Below are positions 18,053 to 27,020 of a stretch of DNA of 64,000 nucleotides, one piece after another. The stretch is from Candidatus Gastranaerophilales bacterium. Its GTDB lineage: Bacteria; Cyanobacteriota; Vampirovibrionia; Gastranaerophilales; Gastranaerophilaceae. The stretch is taken from contig CALVAO010000011.1 of the NCBI GenBank assembly GCA_944325515.1, positions 1-64,000 of the forward strand, written 5' to 3'. Within the stretch, counting starts at the first letter, position 1, and every line of letters begins with the position of its first letter. The position numbers and the translations under genes are program-made. The notes beneath the pieces are model-generated. The model did no database searches and was not told where the DNA came from. It worked only from the letters and a program-made list of their open reading frames with translations.

Positions 18053-18916
18053 ATGCTTTTACATACAATAAACGAACTAAGAAAAGAAAGACAGGATTGG
18101 AAAGGTTTAAAAGTAGGACTCGTGCCGACAATGGGTGCTTTGCATGAGGGACATTTAAGTTTGATTAAAAAAGCTAAAGAAACCTGTGATAAAGTTGTTG
18201 TATCTGTATTTGTTAATCCGATTCAGTTTGGTCCTGCAGAGGATTTTGATAAATACCCGCGTACACTGGATAAAGATTATGAACTCTGTACAAAAGAAGG
18301 GGTTGATATAGTTTTTGCGCCATCACCTGCTGAAATGTACGGAGAGGGGCAAAAGCTTTCTAATGATACTTTAACCTATGTTTGTCCTCCGTTTTTTTAT
18401 GTAAATAAGTTATGCGGAAAAACAAGAACCGGACATTTTGACGGAGTTTGTACGGTTGTTTTGAAACTGTTTAATATAGTTCAGCCGGATTATGCCTTTT
18501 TCGGGCAGAAAGATGCACAGCAGGCTGTTATTATTAAAAAAATGGTAAAAGATTTGAACGTTCCAATTCAGATTGTGCAGTGTCCTATTGTGCGTGAAGA
18601 ATCCGGTCTTGCATTAAGCAGCCGAAATAAGTATCTTACAGAAGACGGAAAAAAAGAAGCTCTTGTCTTGAATAGAATTCTGAATAATATCAAATCCTGT
18701 TATAAAAAAGGGATTACGGATATTGACGCGCTGAAAGAAACTGCGTATAGTTTTTTAAATAGTAAACATGATTTGGAATATCTTGAAATTTTAAATAAAA
18801 ATACTCTTGAAGAACAGGAAAAGGCTGATGACGATTCAATCGTTTTAATAGCCTGCAGAGTTGAAAATGTCAGATTAATTGATAATATGTATCTCGGGGG
18901 AGAAATAAATGCATGA
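18053..18916 (+). CDS. panC: Pantothenate synthetase
   Basis: Joins pantoate and beta-alanine using ATP. The 287-aa protein carries the HIGH-type nucleotide motif GALHEGHLSL, VSVFVNPIQFGPAEDFDKYPR, GHFDGVCTVVLKLFN, FGQKDAQQ and the KMSKS-equivalent SSRNKYL. AGAGGATAAA precedes ATG 18053. The end overlaps the next gene by 8 nt. panD is not seen here; ketopantoate reductase is also not adjacent. Confidence 0.97.
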   Translation: MLLHTINELRKERQDWKGLKVGLVPTMGALHEGHLSLIKKAKETCDKVVVSVFVNPIQFGPAEDFDKYPRTLDKDYELCTKEGVDIVFAPSPAEMYGEGQKLSNDTLTYVCPPFFYVNKLCGKTRTGHFDGVCTVVLKLFNIVQPDYAFFGQKDAQQAVIIKKMVKDLNVPIQIVQCPIVREESGLALSSRNKYLTEDGKKEALVLNRILNNIKSCYKKGITDIDALKETAYSFLNSKHDLEYLEILNKNTLEEQEKADDDSIVLIACRVENVRLIDNMYLGGEINA

Positions 18917-19760
18917 AATTATAATGAGTTTCTTTAAATTTCTAAAAAGTTTTTTCCAGTTTATGAAAATTGTTTTTGTATTCTGTATAATAATGCTTTT
19001 ATTTTACTGGGTGCAGAATTTAACAGGCGGAGATTGGAAATGGCTCAGTTTTATAACTCCGTTTCTTAATGGTTTGCTTGTAGTCGCAAATAAAATCTAT
19101 TCTGTTTCATTTAATATTTTCGGCGCGGAGTTTGAATTTAAATATGTCAGCGCATTGATTATTTTAACTGTATGTTTTTATTTAATGAATTTGCTTATTG
19201 TGATAACCAATTTGATAGAAGATGCTTACAATACTTCTTATCTTGTATGTAAAAAAACGGAAGAAGCTATTTTAAACAGAACTTTGAAAGCAAATGTGGA
19301 ACGGGAAGAAAAAAGAATTAATAAATATGCTGTAGCAATTAATACAAAGCTGAAGCCAAAATTTTCGCATAGAGAGCTGAATATTAATATTCAAGAACAG
19401 AATAAGCTGATGAACAAATTTATAATAGAAAAAACAGGGATTCAGCCGGCGGTTTTTGAAAACGGATATCTGTATAAGTTTAACCGGTTTGATGAAATTG
19501 ATAATGTTCTGGAAGTGCTTTTCAAAGTTCTCAACTCAAATGCTCCGCTGGATTATGCAATATGTATTCAAGCCGGCGATGATTTGGAACAGCTGAAAAA
19601 ATTAATCAGTCTTCAGCACTACGGAATGATTAGTATGGCAGCTGATACGGCTTACAGGTATAAGTTTAATGAAACACACAGATACGGAACTACTCAAGTC
19701 GGTTTATTTCAGTACGGCGACAGGACATTAGAAGTTCATGAGTTTAAAGAAATTCTGTAG
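18909..19760 (+). CDS. Membrane protein of unknown function
   Basis: A 283-aa protein with two clear membrane helices (about residues 18-37 and 78-103), a short hydrophobic stretch between them, and a long cytoplasmic or extracytoplasmic C-half with a basic coiled segment and a mixed alpha/beta tail. Its start overlaps the panC end by 8 nt, so it is translated with the pantothenate genes, yet nothing ties it to that pathway. An alternative start is ATG 18924. No domain was recognised. The C-terminal part contains the segment AVAINTKLKPKFSHRELN and ends DRTLEVHEFKEIL. Confidence 0.65.
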   Translation: MHEIIMSFFKFLKSFFQFMKIVFVFCIIMLLFYWVQNLTGGDWKWLSFITPFLNGLLVVANKIYSVSFNIFGAEFEFKYVSALIILTVCFYLMNLLIVITNLIEDAYNTSYLVCKKTEEAILNRTLKANVEREEKRINKYAVAINTKLKPKFSHRELNINIQEQNKLMNKFIIEKTGIQPAVFENGYLYKFNRFDEIDNVLEVLFKVLNSNAPLDYAICIQAGDDLEQLKKLISLQHYGMISMAADTAYRYKFNETHRYGTTQVGLFQYGDRTLEVHEFKEIL

Positions 19761-19766
19761 TATAAT
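19761..19766 (+). promoter_or_regulatory. -10 box upstream of dapA
   Basis: TATAAT lies directly after the stop codon of the membrane protein gene and 30 nt before dapA, whose AAGGAG site is at 19781-19786. The -35 is weak, so this may be a secondary promoter within the operon. Confidence 0.45.
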
Positions 19767-19795
19767 AGGATGTGAGGATAAAGGAGTAAAATTAT

Positions 19796-20674
19796 ATGAG
19801 ATATGATGCGGGCGAAGTTATAACAGCAATGGTTACGCCATTTAATGCTAAACGTGAAGTAGATTATGAAAAAGTTGAAACACTTGCTTATCAACTCGTA
19901 AACACCGGCTCTGATGCAATTTTAGTAACAGGTACAACAGGAGAATCTCCAACTCTTACGCATGAAGAAGAGATAGAAATTCTTTGCAGTGCAAAAAGAG
20001 CTGTAAACCATAAAGGTAAAGTTATAATGGGTACAGGTTCAAATTCAACAGAAACTGCTGTTATGATGGCTAAAAAAGCAGAAAAAGAAGGTGCTGATGC
20101 TATACTTTCAGTTGTTCCTTATTATAATAAGCCGTCACAGAGCGGAATGATAGAACACTTTTCTGCTGTTGCTGAAGCTGTGGAGCTTCCGATTATTTTA
20201 TATAATATTCCGTCAAGAACAGGAGTGAATATGACTGTTGATACGGTTAAAACTCTTGCAAGAAAATATCAAAATATTGTAGCTCTAAAACAAAGTTTTG
20301 GTGATATGGATACAATTACAGAATTAAAAATGAGCTGTCCAACGGATTTTGCAATATATTCAGGAGATGACAGCTTAACGCTTCCGATGCTTTCTTTAGG
20401 TGCACACGGAGTTATTTCTGTAGCTTCGCATTTATTTGGTAAAGAAATTAAGTCAATGATACGTAATTTTAAAACAGGTGATGTAATGACAGCGAGAAAT
20501 ATGCACCAGAAACTTTATCCGATATTTAAGAAAATGTTTATGGCGCCGAATCCGGTTCCGGTGAAAGCTGCGCTTGCATATAAAGAAATTATCGAAGATT
20601 ATGTAAGACGTCCGCTTGTAGAGTTAACAAAAGCTGAAAAAACAGAATTAATTTTTACACTTGATTCTATATAA
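19796..20674 (+). CDS. dapA: 4-hydroxy-tetrahydrodipicolinate synthase
   Basis: Condenses pyruvate with aspartate semialdehyde in the lysine and diaminopimelate branch. The 292-aa protein has the family blocks TAMVTPFN, VTGTTGESPTL, GTGSNSTETA, VVPYYNKPSQSGM, LYNIPSRTGVNM (active tyrosine), the Schiff-base lysine in VALKQSFGD, and GAHGVISVASHL. A strong AAGGAG precedes ATG 19796. It uses the same substrate branch as Hom, so this operon serves both arms of the aspartate family. Confidence 0.97.
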   Translation: MRYDAGEVITAMVTPFNAKREVDYEKVETLAYQLVNTGSDAILVTGTTGESPTLTHEEEIEILCSAKRAVNHKGKVIMGTGSNSTETAVMMAKKAEKEGADAILSVVPYYNKPSQSGMIEHFSAVAEAVELPIILYNIPSRTGVNMTVDTVKTLARKYQNIVALKQSFGDMDTITELKMSCPTDFAIYSGDDSLTLPMLSLGAHGVISVASHLFGKEIKSMIRNFKTGDVMTARNMHQKLYPIFKKMFMAPNPVPVKAALAYKEIIEDYVRRPLVELTKAEKTELIFTLDSI

Positions 20675-20745
20675 TACAGGCGGGCAGGATTATTTTATAT
20701 CAGATTTGGGATATAATTTGAAATTATAGTATAAGGAGTACATAA

Positions 20746-22053
20746 ATGAAAAATAAACTGATACTGTTTTGGGCGATTGTGCTTATTGTCATCGCATCAA
20801 TAGTGACAATTTGCGTAAAACCTACAAAACTCGGTTTGGATTTGGTAGGCGGCTCAAGACTTGTACTTGAAGCTCAAACTACAAACACTATTGCACAGAT
20901 TACGCCGGATATGATGTCCAGTTTGCAATTTGCAATAGAAAACAGGGTTAATAAACTCGGTGTTTCAGAAACCGTTGTTCAAAGATCCGGTGACAGACGT
21001 CTGGTTATTGAAATTCCGGATGTATCTGACTTAAATCAAGCAAAAGCGTATTTAGGCGAAACAGCAGAATTAGATTTTAGAAAACCTGTTATGAAAGATG
21101 GTTTGCAAGAATGGGAAGCAACAGGCTTAACAGGTAAAGATTTATCAAGGGCAAATTTGAGTACTAATTCACAGAACGGTCAATGGGTTGTAGATTTGGA
21201 ATTTAACGGAGAAGGTACAAAGAAATTTGCTGATTTAACAAAACAACTGGTTGGTCAGCCGATGGCAATATTCTTTAACGGGGAATTACAGTCAGCTCCT
21301 GTTATAAGAGAAGCAATTACCGGCGGTCGTGCACAAATTTCCGGCGGTGACAGCGGCTTTGTTTATGAAGAAGCTAAGAAAATGGTTGATTTATTGAATG
21401 CAGGTGCGCTTCCTGTTCCGGCAAAGATTATTGAAGAGAATACTGTAGGACCAACTTTAGGTGCAGACAGTATTGCAAAATCAAAAGTAGCAGGTGCGAT
21501 AGGTTTAGGATTTGTAATGCTGTTTATGGCAGTATATTACAGAGCACCTGGGTTGATAGCAGATATCGCGCTGGTTATTTACGGCTTGATGTTATTTGCC
21601 TTATTTAAAGCAATTCCGATTACACTAACGCTTGCCGGTATTGCAGGTTTTATCTTGAGTATCGGTATGGCAGTAGATGCTAACATTCTTATTTTTGAAC
21701 GTACAAAAGAAGAATTAAGAGCAGGAAGAACACTGTTTACGGCAATAAATTCCGGATTTGACAGAGCCTTTACAAGTATTTTTGATTCAAACATGACTAC
21801 AATTATTACCTGCATAATTCTATATTTTTGCGGAACAAGTATTGTTAAAGGTTTTGCTTTAACACTTGCAGTAGGTGTTATTGTTTCAATGTTTAGTGCA
21901 ATTACCATTACTAAGAACTTTATGCACTTGATTTTTGGAACAGGTAAACTGCAGCATCCGGCACTGTTTGGTTTGAGGGCAAATGAAATAAATGAAAGCT
22001 ATCAAGCTAGTGAAACTAAACGTGAAAAAGCTAAATTCGGGATACTTGATTAA
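20746..22053 (+). CDS. secD: Protein translocase subunit SecD
   Basis: A membrane-protein partner of SecYEG that, with SecF, uses the proton motive force to pull exported proteins. The 435-aa chain has an N-terminal helix, the GLDLVGGSRLVLEA motif, the periplasmic P1 region (VIEIPDVSDLNQAK and GGRAQISGG), and a C-terminal six-helix domain containing GMAVDANILIFERTKEEL. It is shorter than E. coli SecD (about 615 aa), as in many non-proteobacteria. secF follows after 52 nt. AAGGAG precedes the start, and a TATAAT-like word at 20711-20716 could start this pair. Confidence 0.95.
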   Translation: MKNKLILFWAIVLIVIASIVTICVKPTKLGLDLVGGSRLVLEAQTTNTIAQITPDMMSSLQFAIENRVNKLGVSETVVQRSGDRRLVIEIPDVSDLNQAKAYLGETAELDFRKPVMKDGLQEWEATGLTGKDLSRANLSTNSQNGQWVVDLEFNGEGTKKFADLTKQLVGQPMAIFFNGELQSAPVIREAITGGRAQISGGDSGFVYEEAKKMVDLLNAGALPVPAKIIEENTVGPTLGADSIAKSKVAGAIGLGFVMLFMAVYYRAPGLIADIALVIYGLMLFALFKAIPITLTLAGIAGFILSIGMAVDANILIFERTKEELRAGRTLFTAINSGFDRAFTSIFDSNMTTIITCIILYFCGTSIVKGFALTLAVGVIVSMFSAITITKNFMHLIFGTGKLQHPALFGLRANEINESYQASETKREKAKFGILD

Positions 22054-22105
22054 TCCTGCTTAATTAAAGCTTTAAAAGTAAAATTAGAAAATAAGGAATT
22101 TAGAG

Positions 22106-23059
22106 ATGAAATTAAATATAGTAAAATATAGATTTTTATTTTTAGCAATATCCGCAATATTATTGCTTCCCGGTATTGTGGCAATGATATATTCAACAAT
22201 AACATATCCGACACATACACCGATGAAGGTTGGTATTGATTATACCGGCGGTACTACCCTTCAGTATGGAGTTAAAGAAACTATTTCCAATGATAAATTA
22301 TCTGATGTCAGAAAAACGCTTGAAAACGGCGGTATTGAAAATCCATATTTGCAGATTATCAATATAAATGCACAGGATGGTAAAGATTTAAAAGCTATTC
22401 TTTCTATAAGAACAAAATTTATAGCAGAAGGTTCATCGGATCAAGATAAGATTACAAATATTATGAATAAAGAGTTTTCTTCTCCGGAGCTGGTTCAAGT
22501 AGCATCAGTCGGTCCTACACTTGGTATGGAGTTGTTTAAAAATTCTCTGATAGCTTTATCACTAGCATTATTGGGAATTGTTGCATATTTGACATTCCGT
22601 TTTCAATTCGATTATGCTCTTGCAGCTATTCTGGGGCTGGTGCATGACGCTTTGTTTGTTTGCGGAGTATTTTCTATTCTTGGTTTACTCTATGACGTAC
22701 AGATTGATGCATTGTTTGTGTCTGCTTTATTAACAGTTATCGGGTTTTCTGTCCACGATACGATTGTTGTATTTGACAGAGTTAGAGAAAACCTTAAATA
22801 TTATTCTAAGAAGATGACATTCAGCGAAATAATGAATGCAAGTATCAATCAAACTCTTGCAAGAAGTATTAATACATCATTAACAACATTAATTACGTTA
22901 TTTGCACTGTATTTATTCGGCGGAGTAACAACAAAAGATTTCGTGCTTGCAATGATAATAGGTATTGCAGTAGGAACTTATTCAAGCATATTCTTCTGTG
23001 CAACTCTTGTTGATATATGGGAAGATAAGAAGGTATCTGCAAAAGCTGCAGCTGTTTAG
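22106..23059 (+). CDS. secF: Protein translocase subunit SecF
   Basis: Forms a complex with SecD. The 317-aa protein has an N-terminal helix, GIDYTGGTTLQYGV, a short periplasmic P4-like domain, and the C-terminal six-helix domain with ALFVSALLTVIGFSVHDTIVVFDRVRENL. It is a separate gene from secD rather than a fusion. AAGGAATT lies upstream of ATG 22106. It is the last recognisable member of the biosynthetic-export run; a possible terminator-like hairpin is the GGTGCTTTTC/GAAAAGCACC-type repeat at 23080-23112. Confidence 0.95.
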   Translation: MKLNIVKYRFLFLAISAILLLPGIVAMIYSTITYPTHTPMKVGIDYTGGTTLQYGVKETISNDKLSDVRKTLENGGIENPYLQIININAQDGKDLKAILSIRTKFIAEGSSDQDKITNIMNKEFSSPELVQVASVGPTLGMELFKNSLIALSLALLGIVAYLTFRFQFDYALAAILGLVHDALFVCGVFSILGLLYDVQIDALFVSALLTVIGFSVHDTIVVFDRVRENLKYYSKKMTFSEIMNASINQTLARSINTSLTTLITLFALYLFGGVTTKDFVLAMIIGIAVGTYSSIFFCATLVDIWEDKKVSAKAAAV

Positions 23060-23079
23060 ATTTAAGTTGGCTTAACAAT

Positions 23080-23112
23080 GTCTGGTGCTTTTCTTTTTCA
23101 AAGGAAAGCACC
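23080..23112 (+). terminator. Hairpin after secF
   Basis: GGTGCTTTTC and GGAAAGCACC pair (9-10 bp) around a short loop and are followed by a T-rich stretch, just after the secF stop. It fits the end of the hom-to-secF run. Confidence 0.6.
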
Positions 23113-23174
23113 TGTTTTTGTAACACTTTCTTAATAAACTGGCAAAAATAAAAATTTTGAGATATTTTAATATT

Positions 23175-24569
23175 GTGAAAATAACACCTGTAACTTATAA
23201 TCCTTTTATCATAAAAAAAGGGCAGATTAACAAAAGCAGCACATATCAAGCTTCAAGTCTGCCTGTTGCAGCGGCTCCTCCTACAGGTTTTCTGTCTTTC
23301 GGGCGTTCTGCAAAAAATGCGAAAGCTTTACGCGAATTAATGAGTTACAAAATTCCGGATATGTATTCCGGAAGTGAAATATTGAATCCTAAAGATCTGG
23401 AAAATTTAATTTCAAGCAATGTTTTCTCCGGTCCGATTAATAAAGTTGTTGAAGCATTAGAACCGTATAAGCAGTGTCTTCACAAGGTAGAAAGGGAAGT
23501 TTTTGAAAAAATAGAAAAAGCAAGCGTTATACACCCGGAAAAAACATTAGCACAGGTAATGGAAGAAATGGCACCGTGGCATCAAAGACGATTGAGAGAT
23601 ATTCAAGCTCCGATTTTTGCCGATTTGAATACACTGGCTTTGCAGATGCCTGATGAACAGCAAGTTATGTACAAAGAATTAATTGAAATTACAAATAAAA
23701 GATTAAATAATGAGCCTTTAAGCCAGCCGTTTAGTGCAAAAGAGTTTAATTACAAATTAAAGCGTATAGCTGACGAAATAAACGATGGTAATAATTCAGA
23801 AGAAATTTCTGTAATAAATAATATAATATCTGTTGCAAAGAAAATGCCGGAGAAAACTGAAGTTGATATTCTTGCAGCAAAAAATTTAACCTCAAAAATA
23901 CAGAGAAATAAAAAGATAAAGCTTCAGCGGAGTTTGACGCGCAAAAGAAGTGAACTACTGAAGCAGATAGAAACTCTGCATATGAATTCCGTATTAAATG
24001 ATAATTATGAATTAAACCGTTTGATGCTGCAGACACGCGCACGAATTTATAATATTCCTATTAAAACCTCTTTTAACAGAAAGTCTTTTATTTATGAGTT
24101 AAAGAAAATAACCGATACTCTGGAAGATCAAAAGCTTGCGCGCCAGATGGTAAATACTGCAACAAAACTTCCGACATCTCATTATGACGTTTCCGCTTTT
24201 ATAGCAAAATCTGCGGACTATTCTTCTTCAAAAATTGGTTATAATCTTATCGCGCCCTCAGAAGGCAGTATTGAACATTTAATTCCGTATATAAAAAGAG
24301 GGAAGGATTTAATTTCAAATTACGGATTGACGACCAAGTTTTATAATTCGGAACGTGGAGATAAACCGATGGCGCAATATCTGCGCTTACATCCGGAAGT
24401 GTATGCAAATTGCCAGAAACAGGTGGATAGACTGATTGAACTTTATAATGACGGTACTTTTGGTAAAATCGGACTCAGCAAATGGTTTATAATAAATTTT
24501 GTCCAGAAGATGTACAAGCTTTCTCCTCCGGAAAAACGCATGGTGCTTGATATAGGAAAATTAATGTAA
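23175..24569 (+). CDS. Unknown protein with C-terminal HNH-like segment
   Basis: A 464-aa protein if GTG 23175 is used, giving the N-terminus MKITPVTYNPF, a form that recurs in other unknown genes here; the upstream TTG 23157 would add 6 residues. The middle is long, charged and helical. Near its end is IEHLIPYIKRGKDLISNYG, then NSERGDKPM and a YLRLHPE segment, which follow the order of an HNH endonuclease (E-H-x-x-P, G-x-D, N, N-x-x-R-G). The zinc-knuckle cysteines of many HNH proteins are missing. The N-terminus is Ala/Pro-rich with no signal peptide. It could be a DNA-acting toxin-like protein or a degenerate fold. Confidence 0.62.
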   Translation: MKITPVTYNPFIIKKGQINKSSTYQASSLPVAAAPPTGFLSFGRSAKNAKALRELMSYKIPDMYSGSEILNPKDLENLISSNVFSGPINKVVEALEPYKQCLHKVEREVFEKIEKASVIHPEKTLAQVMEEMAPWHQRRLRDIQAPIFADLNTLALQMPDEQQVMYKELIEITNKRLNNEPLSQPFSAKEFNYKLKRIADEINDGNNSEEISVINNIISVAKKMPEKTEVDILAAKNLTSKIQRNKKIKLQRSLTRKRSELLKQIETLHMNSVLNDNYELNRLMLQTRARIYNIPIKTSFNRKSFIYELKKITDTLEDQKLARQMVNTATKLPTSHYDVSAFIAKSADYSSSKIGYNLIAPSEGSIEHLIPYIKRGKDLISNYGLTTKFYNSERGDKPMAQYLRLHPEVYANCQKQVDRLIELYNDGTFGKIGLSKWFIINFVQKMYKLSPPEKRMVLDIGKLM

Positions 24570-24679
24570 TTGCGGTATCAGCTTCTGCATTCTTACTTGT
24601 TAGACTCAAGCCATTAACAGTACAACCCCCTCCCTAAATCAAAGATTTCGATGAAGGGGATTTTCACAATCAGTTAACT

Positions 24680-25189
24680 CTAACCTATTACAGGAGCAAC
24701 AAATGTTCTTGCTGCCAAATCTTTGTCCAGCATTAACAGAGCTTTTTTATCATCGCCTATTAATCTTAAAGTTGCCAGTACTCCGCCCACAGTTGCTTCT
24801 TCTTCCACCTGTTCTTTTATATACCAGTCAAGAAGATGCATTGCAGCTCTGTCTTTAACTTCTTCCGCTACATCCATAACATGATTAATTCTCGATGTTA
24901 CATATTCTTCATGTCTTAAAACATGTTCAAAAACTTCAAGAGGAGTATTACCTTCAACTACAGGCTTTTCTATTGCTCTCAAATCAATCTTTCCTCCGCG
25001 GTCGTTCAAGTAATTAACCATTCCCATAGCATGAGCGTGTTCTTCTTGAACCTGTACGTCAAACCAGTTTACAAAACCTTGAAGATTAAGTTCTTGAAAA
25101 TATACTTTCATTGCCAGATATAAATATTCTGAATAAAATTCCTTATTTATCTGGTCATTAAATGCTTCCTGTAATTTTTCATTTATCAT
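24680..25189 (-). CDS. ftnA: Ferritin
   Basis: A 169-aa bacterial ferritin of the non-heme type: a four-helix bundle that oxidises Fe(II) and stores it as mineral. The start MINEKLQEAFNDQINKEFYSEYLYLAM carries the first ferroxidase glutamate; VQVQEEHAHAMGMVNYL holds the central E and H ligands, and EQVEEEATVGGVL later ligands. The gene is preceded by a good AGGAGGGAAGTAAT site and is monocistronic, divergent from the phosphoesterase gene. It fits oxygen or iron-stress protection in an anaerobe. Confidence 0.96.
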   Translation of the reverse strand: MINEKLQEAFNDQINKEFYSEYLYLAMKVYFQELNLQGFVNWFDVQVQEEHAHAMGMVNYLNDRGGKIDLRAIEKPVVEGNTPLEVFEHVLRHEEYVTSRINHVMDVAEEVKDRAAMHLLDWYIKEQVEEEATVGGVLATLRLIGDDKKALLMLDKDLAARTFVAPVIG

Positions 25190-25245
25190 ATTACTTCCCT
25201 CCTAATATTACAATGTTAGCACAAAACTATGATAAGATATTTATT

Positions 25246-26016
25246 ATGAACAAATTTTTAATATTTTTTATTATACTGCTAACTATTCTTTTTATCTGGG
25301 GATTTTTTGTAGAACCAAATCTTATTGTTATAAAAAAAATAAAAGTTAAAAACCTTGGTATTAATAAAATAGTATTTGTAAGCGATTTCCATATTTCAAA
25401 ATTTGAAAGATACAGACTCAAGAAAATAGTTAAGCTTATTAATAAACAAAATCCGGATTTAGTCTTATCCGGAGGAGATTTTATTAAAGGTCATAATGGA
25501 AAACAGACACTTTCTATTGAAAAACAGGCGGAAGAATTAAAGAAAATAAAAGCACCGTTTATAACAGTACTTGGAAATCATGACGGCTGGTATGATAAAT
25601 ACAGAGTAAAAAAAGTTCTTGAAAATAACGGCATCACTGTTTTATTAAATTCAAATACAAAATTCAAAAACCTGTACATATCAGGTGTGGACGATTTTCA
25701 GACAGGAATTCCGGATATTGATACGGCTTTAAAAAATACATCATCACCAAGAATTCTTTTAACACACAATCCGGATATTTATTATGATATTGAAGATAAT
25801 ATTGATTTAATTCTGGCGGGACATGTTCACGGAGGACAGGTAAAAATTCCGTTTATTGGAGCTTTGATTGTTCCTTCTGTATATGGTCCTAAATTTGCGG
25901 AAGGTTTTATTAATGACGGAAAAAATACTATGTTCATAACAAAAGGATTAGGTACAAGCATTCTGCCTGTAAGATTTTTATCCGTTCCGGAAATTGTTGT
26001 TATTGAAAATGAATAA
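25246..26016 (+). CDS. Membrane-anchored metallophosphoesterase (YkuE/YaeI-like)
   Basis: A 256-aa protein with one N-terminal helix (FLIFFIILLTILFIWGFF) and a calcineurin-like phosphoesterase domain. Metal motifs are D-x-H (VFVSDFH), GGDF, GNHDG, THNPD and GHVHGGQ. Relatives (YkuE, YaeI) hydrolyse lipid or nucleotide phosphates at the membrane; the substrate is not predictable here. ATG 25246 is chosen over 25162 because it starts the signal-anchor; no ribosome binding site is present, suggesting a short or absent leader. Its last 7 codons are repeated at 26756-26784. Confidence 0.88.
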   Translation: MNKFLIFFIILLTILFIWGFFVEPNLIVIKKIKVKNLGINKIVFVSDFHISKFERYRLKKIVKLINKQNPDLVLSGGDFIKGHNGKQTLSIEKQAEELKKIKAPFITVLGNHDGWYDKYRVKKVLENNGITVLLNSNTKFKNLYISGVDDFQTGIPDIDTALKNTSSPRILLTHNPDIYYDIEDNIDLILAGHVHGGQVKIPFIGALIVPSVYGPKFAEGFINDGKNTMFITKGLGTSILPVRFLSVPEIVVIENE

Positions 26017-26755
26017 TTTTGGGAATTAAAATAAACTTGCGGTATATAATTAATACTACAAAAAATGAATATCATAAAAGTTTAACTCGCATACTCCTTC
26101 CCTGGATGGGTAGCGTATTTGCGGACGGACGGGGGTAAAGGGGTAAAGGGGCAAATATATAAGTCCGGATAGCGAACAGACGAAGCCGGCAAGACCGGTT
26201 ATGCTTAACGACGGACCACCAAGAACGTGGAACGTTACAAATGTTTTGCGCATACTCCTTCCCTGGATGGGGAAGGCTGGGATGGGGTGATAAGAACGAC
26301 AGCGCAATTGTTCTTGTAATAAATCTAGCCAACACATGCTGAAATAAAATTAATCTTTCTATAACATAAAATAATCCCAAGATATTACGAAGAAGTTATA
26401 GCCAAGCTATGCTTGACCTACTTTTTTATATTAAAATATTTTTTAATTAAACTAATTTAAACCGCCAAGTCTCACCCCATCCCAGCCTTCCCCATCCAGG
26501 GAAGGAGCGCGCACAAATCCTTACTATATTACTAGATAAATAGTCGGGTTAATGTACTGATTACAAATCTTGATTTTTATCGGACAGTTATGCCACAAGG
26601 AGAGGGTAAATTGAATGCCAGGTGTGACGCTCCCCTCGCCCCTTGTGGGAGAGGGAAGAATTTCAAGTTGAGCTATGGCGAAACTTTGAAATTCGGGTGA
26701 GGGGTCAAAATAGAAATAAACAAAATTTTTACCGGACAGTTATACAAGTTATGCA

Positions 26756-26784
26756 GAAATTGTTGTTATTGAAAATAAATAATT
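26756..26784 (+). repeat. Duplicate of the phosphoesterase 3' end
   Basis: Twenty-eight of 29 bases match 25990-26018, covering the last 7 codons, stop and following bases of the preceding gene. It reads EIVVIENK-stop here against EIVVIENE-stop there. The 740 bp in between would then be an insertion that duplicated its target. Confidence 0.8.
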
Positions 26785-26811
26785 AAAAATAAAATTAAAA
26801 AATAAAACTGA

Positions 26812-27020
26812 ATGTAGAAAACTCTGATAAAAATGTAGAAAAGTATGTAGAAAAGTTGACTTGTTATTGACATGTTTCTACATACTTTTTTGAAATTTTC
26901 TGCTGTTTTTATATTTTATGTTCATAAATGTCAATAACTTGTAAGTTATTGACATGTTTTCTACATTTTTTTCTACATACAAATTCCTTGTCTTTAAAGG
27001 GTTTCGCATAGTTTTCTACA
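26812..27020. other. Cluster of seven TTTTCTACA-type 9-mers with a perfect palindrome
   Basis: TGTAGAAAA at 26813, 26834 and 26846 (inverted orientation), GTTTCTACA at 26874, and TTTTCTACA at 26957, 26969 and 27012 (direct). The word differs by one base from the DnaA-box form TTTTCCACA of cyanobacteria. Between them lies a perfect 13-bp inverted repeat (26928-26940 and 26943-26955, ATGTCAATAACTT and complement, 2-nt spacer). The cluster is followed by a nearly pure A/T tract. An origin, a plasmid-like replication module or a repressor site are possible; no replication gene is nearby. Confidence 0.5.

Noticed and set aside
26928-26955. dif recombination site
   Set aside because: The length is right, but the arms do not match XerC/XerD consensus and no Xer gene is near; kept only as a palindrome finding.
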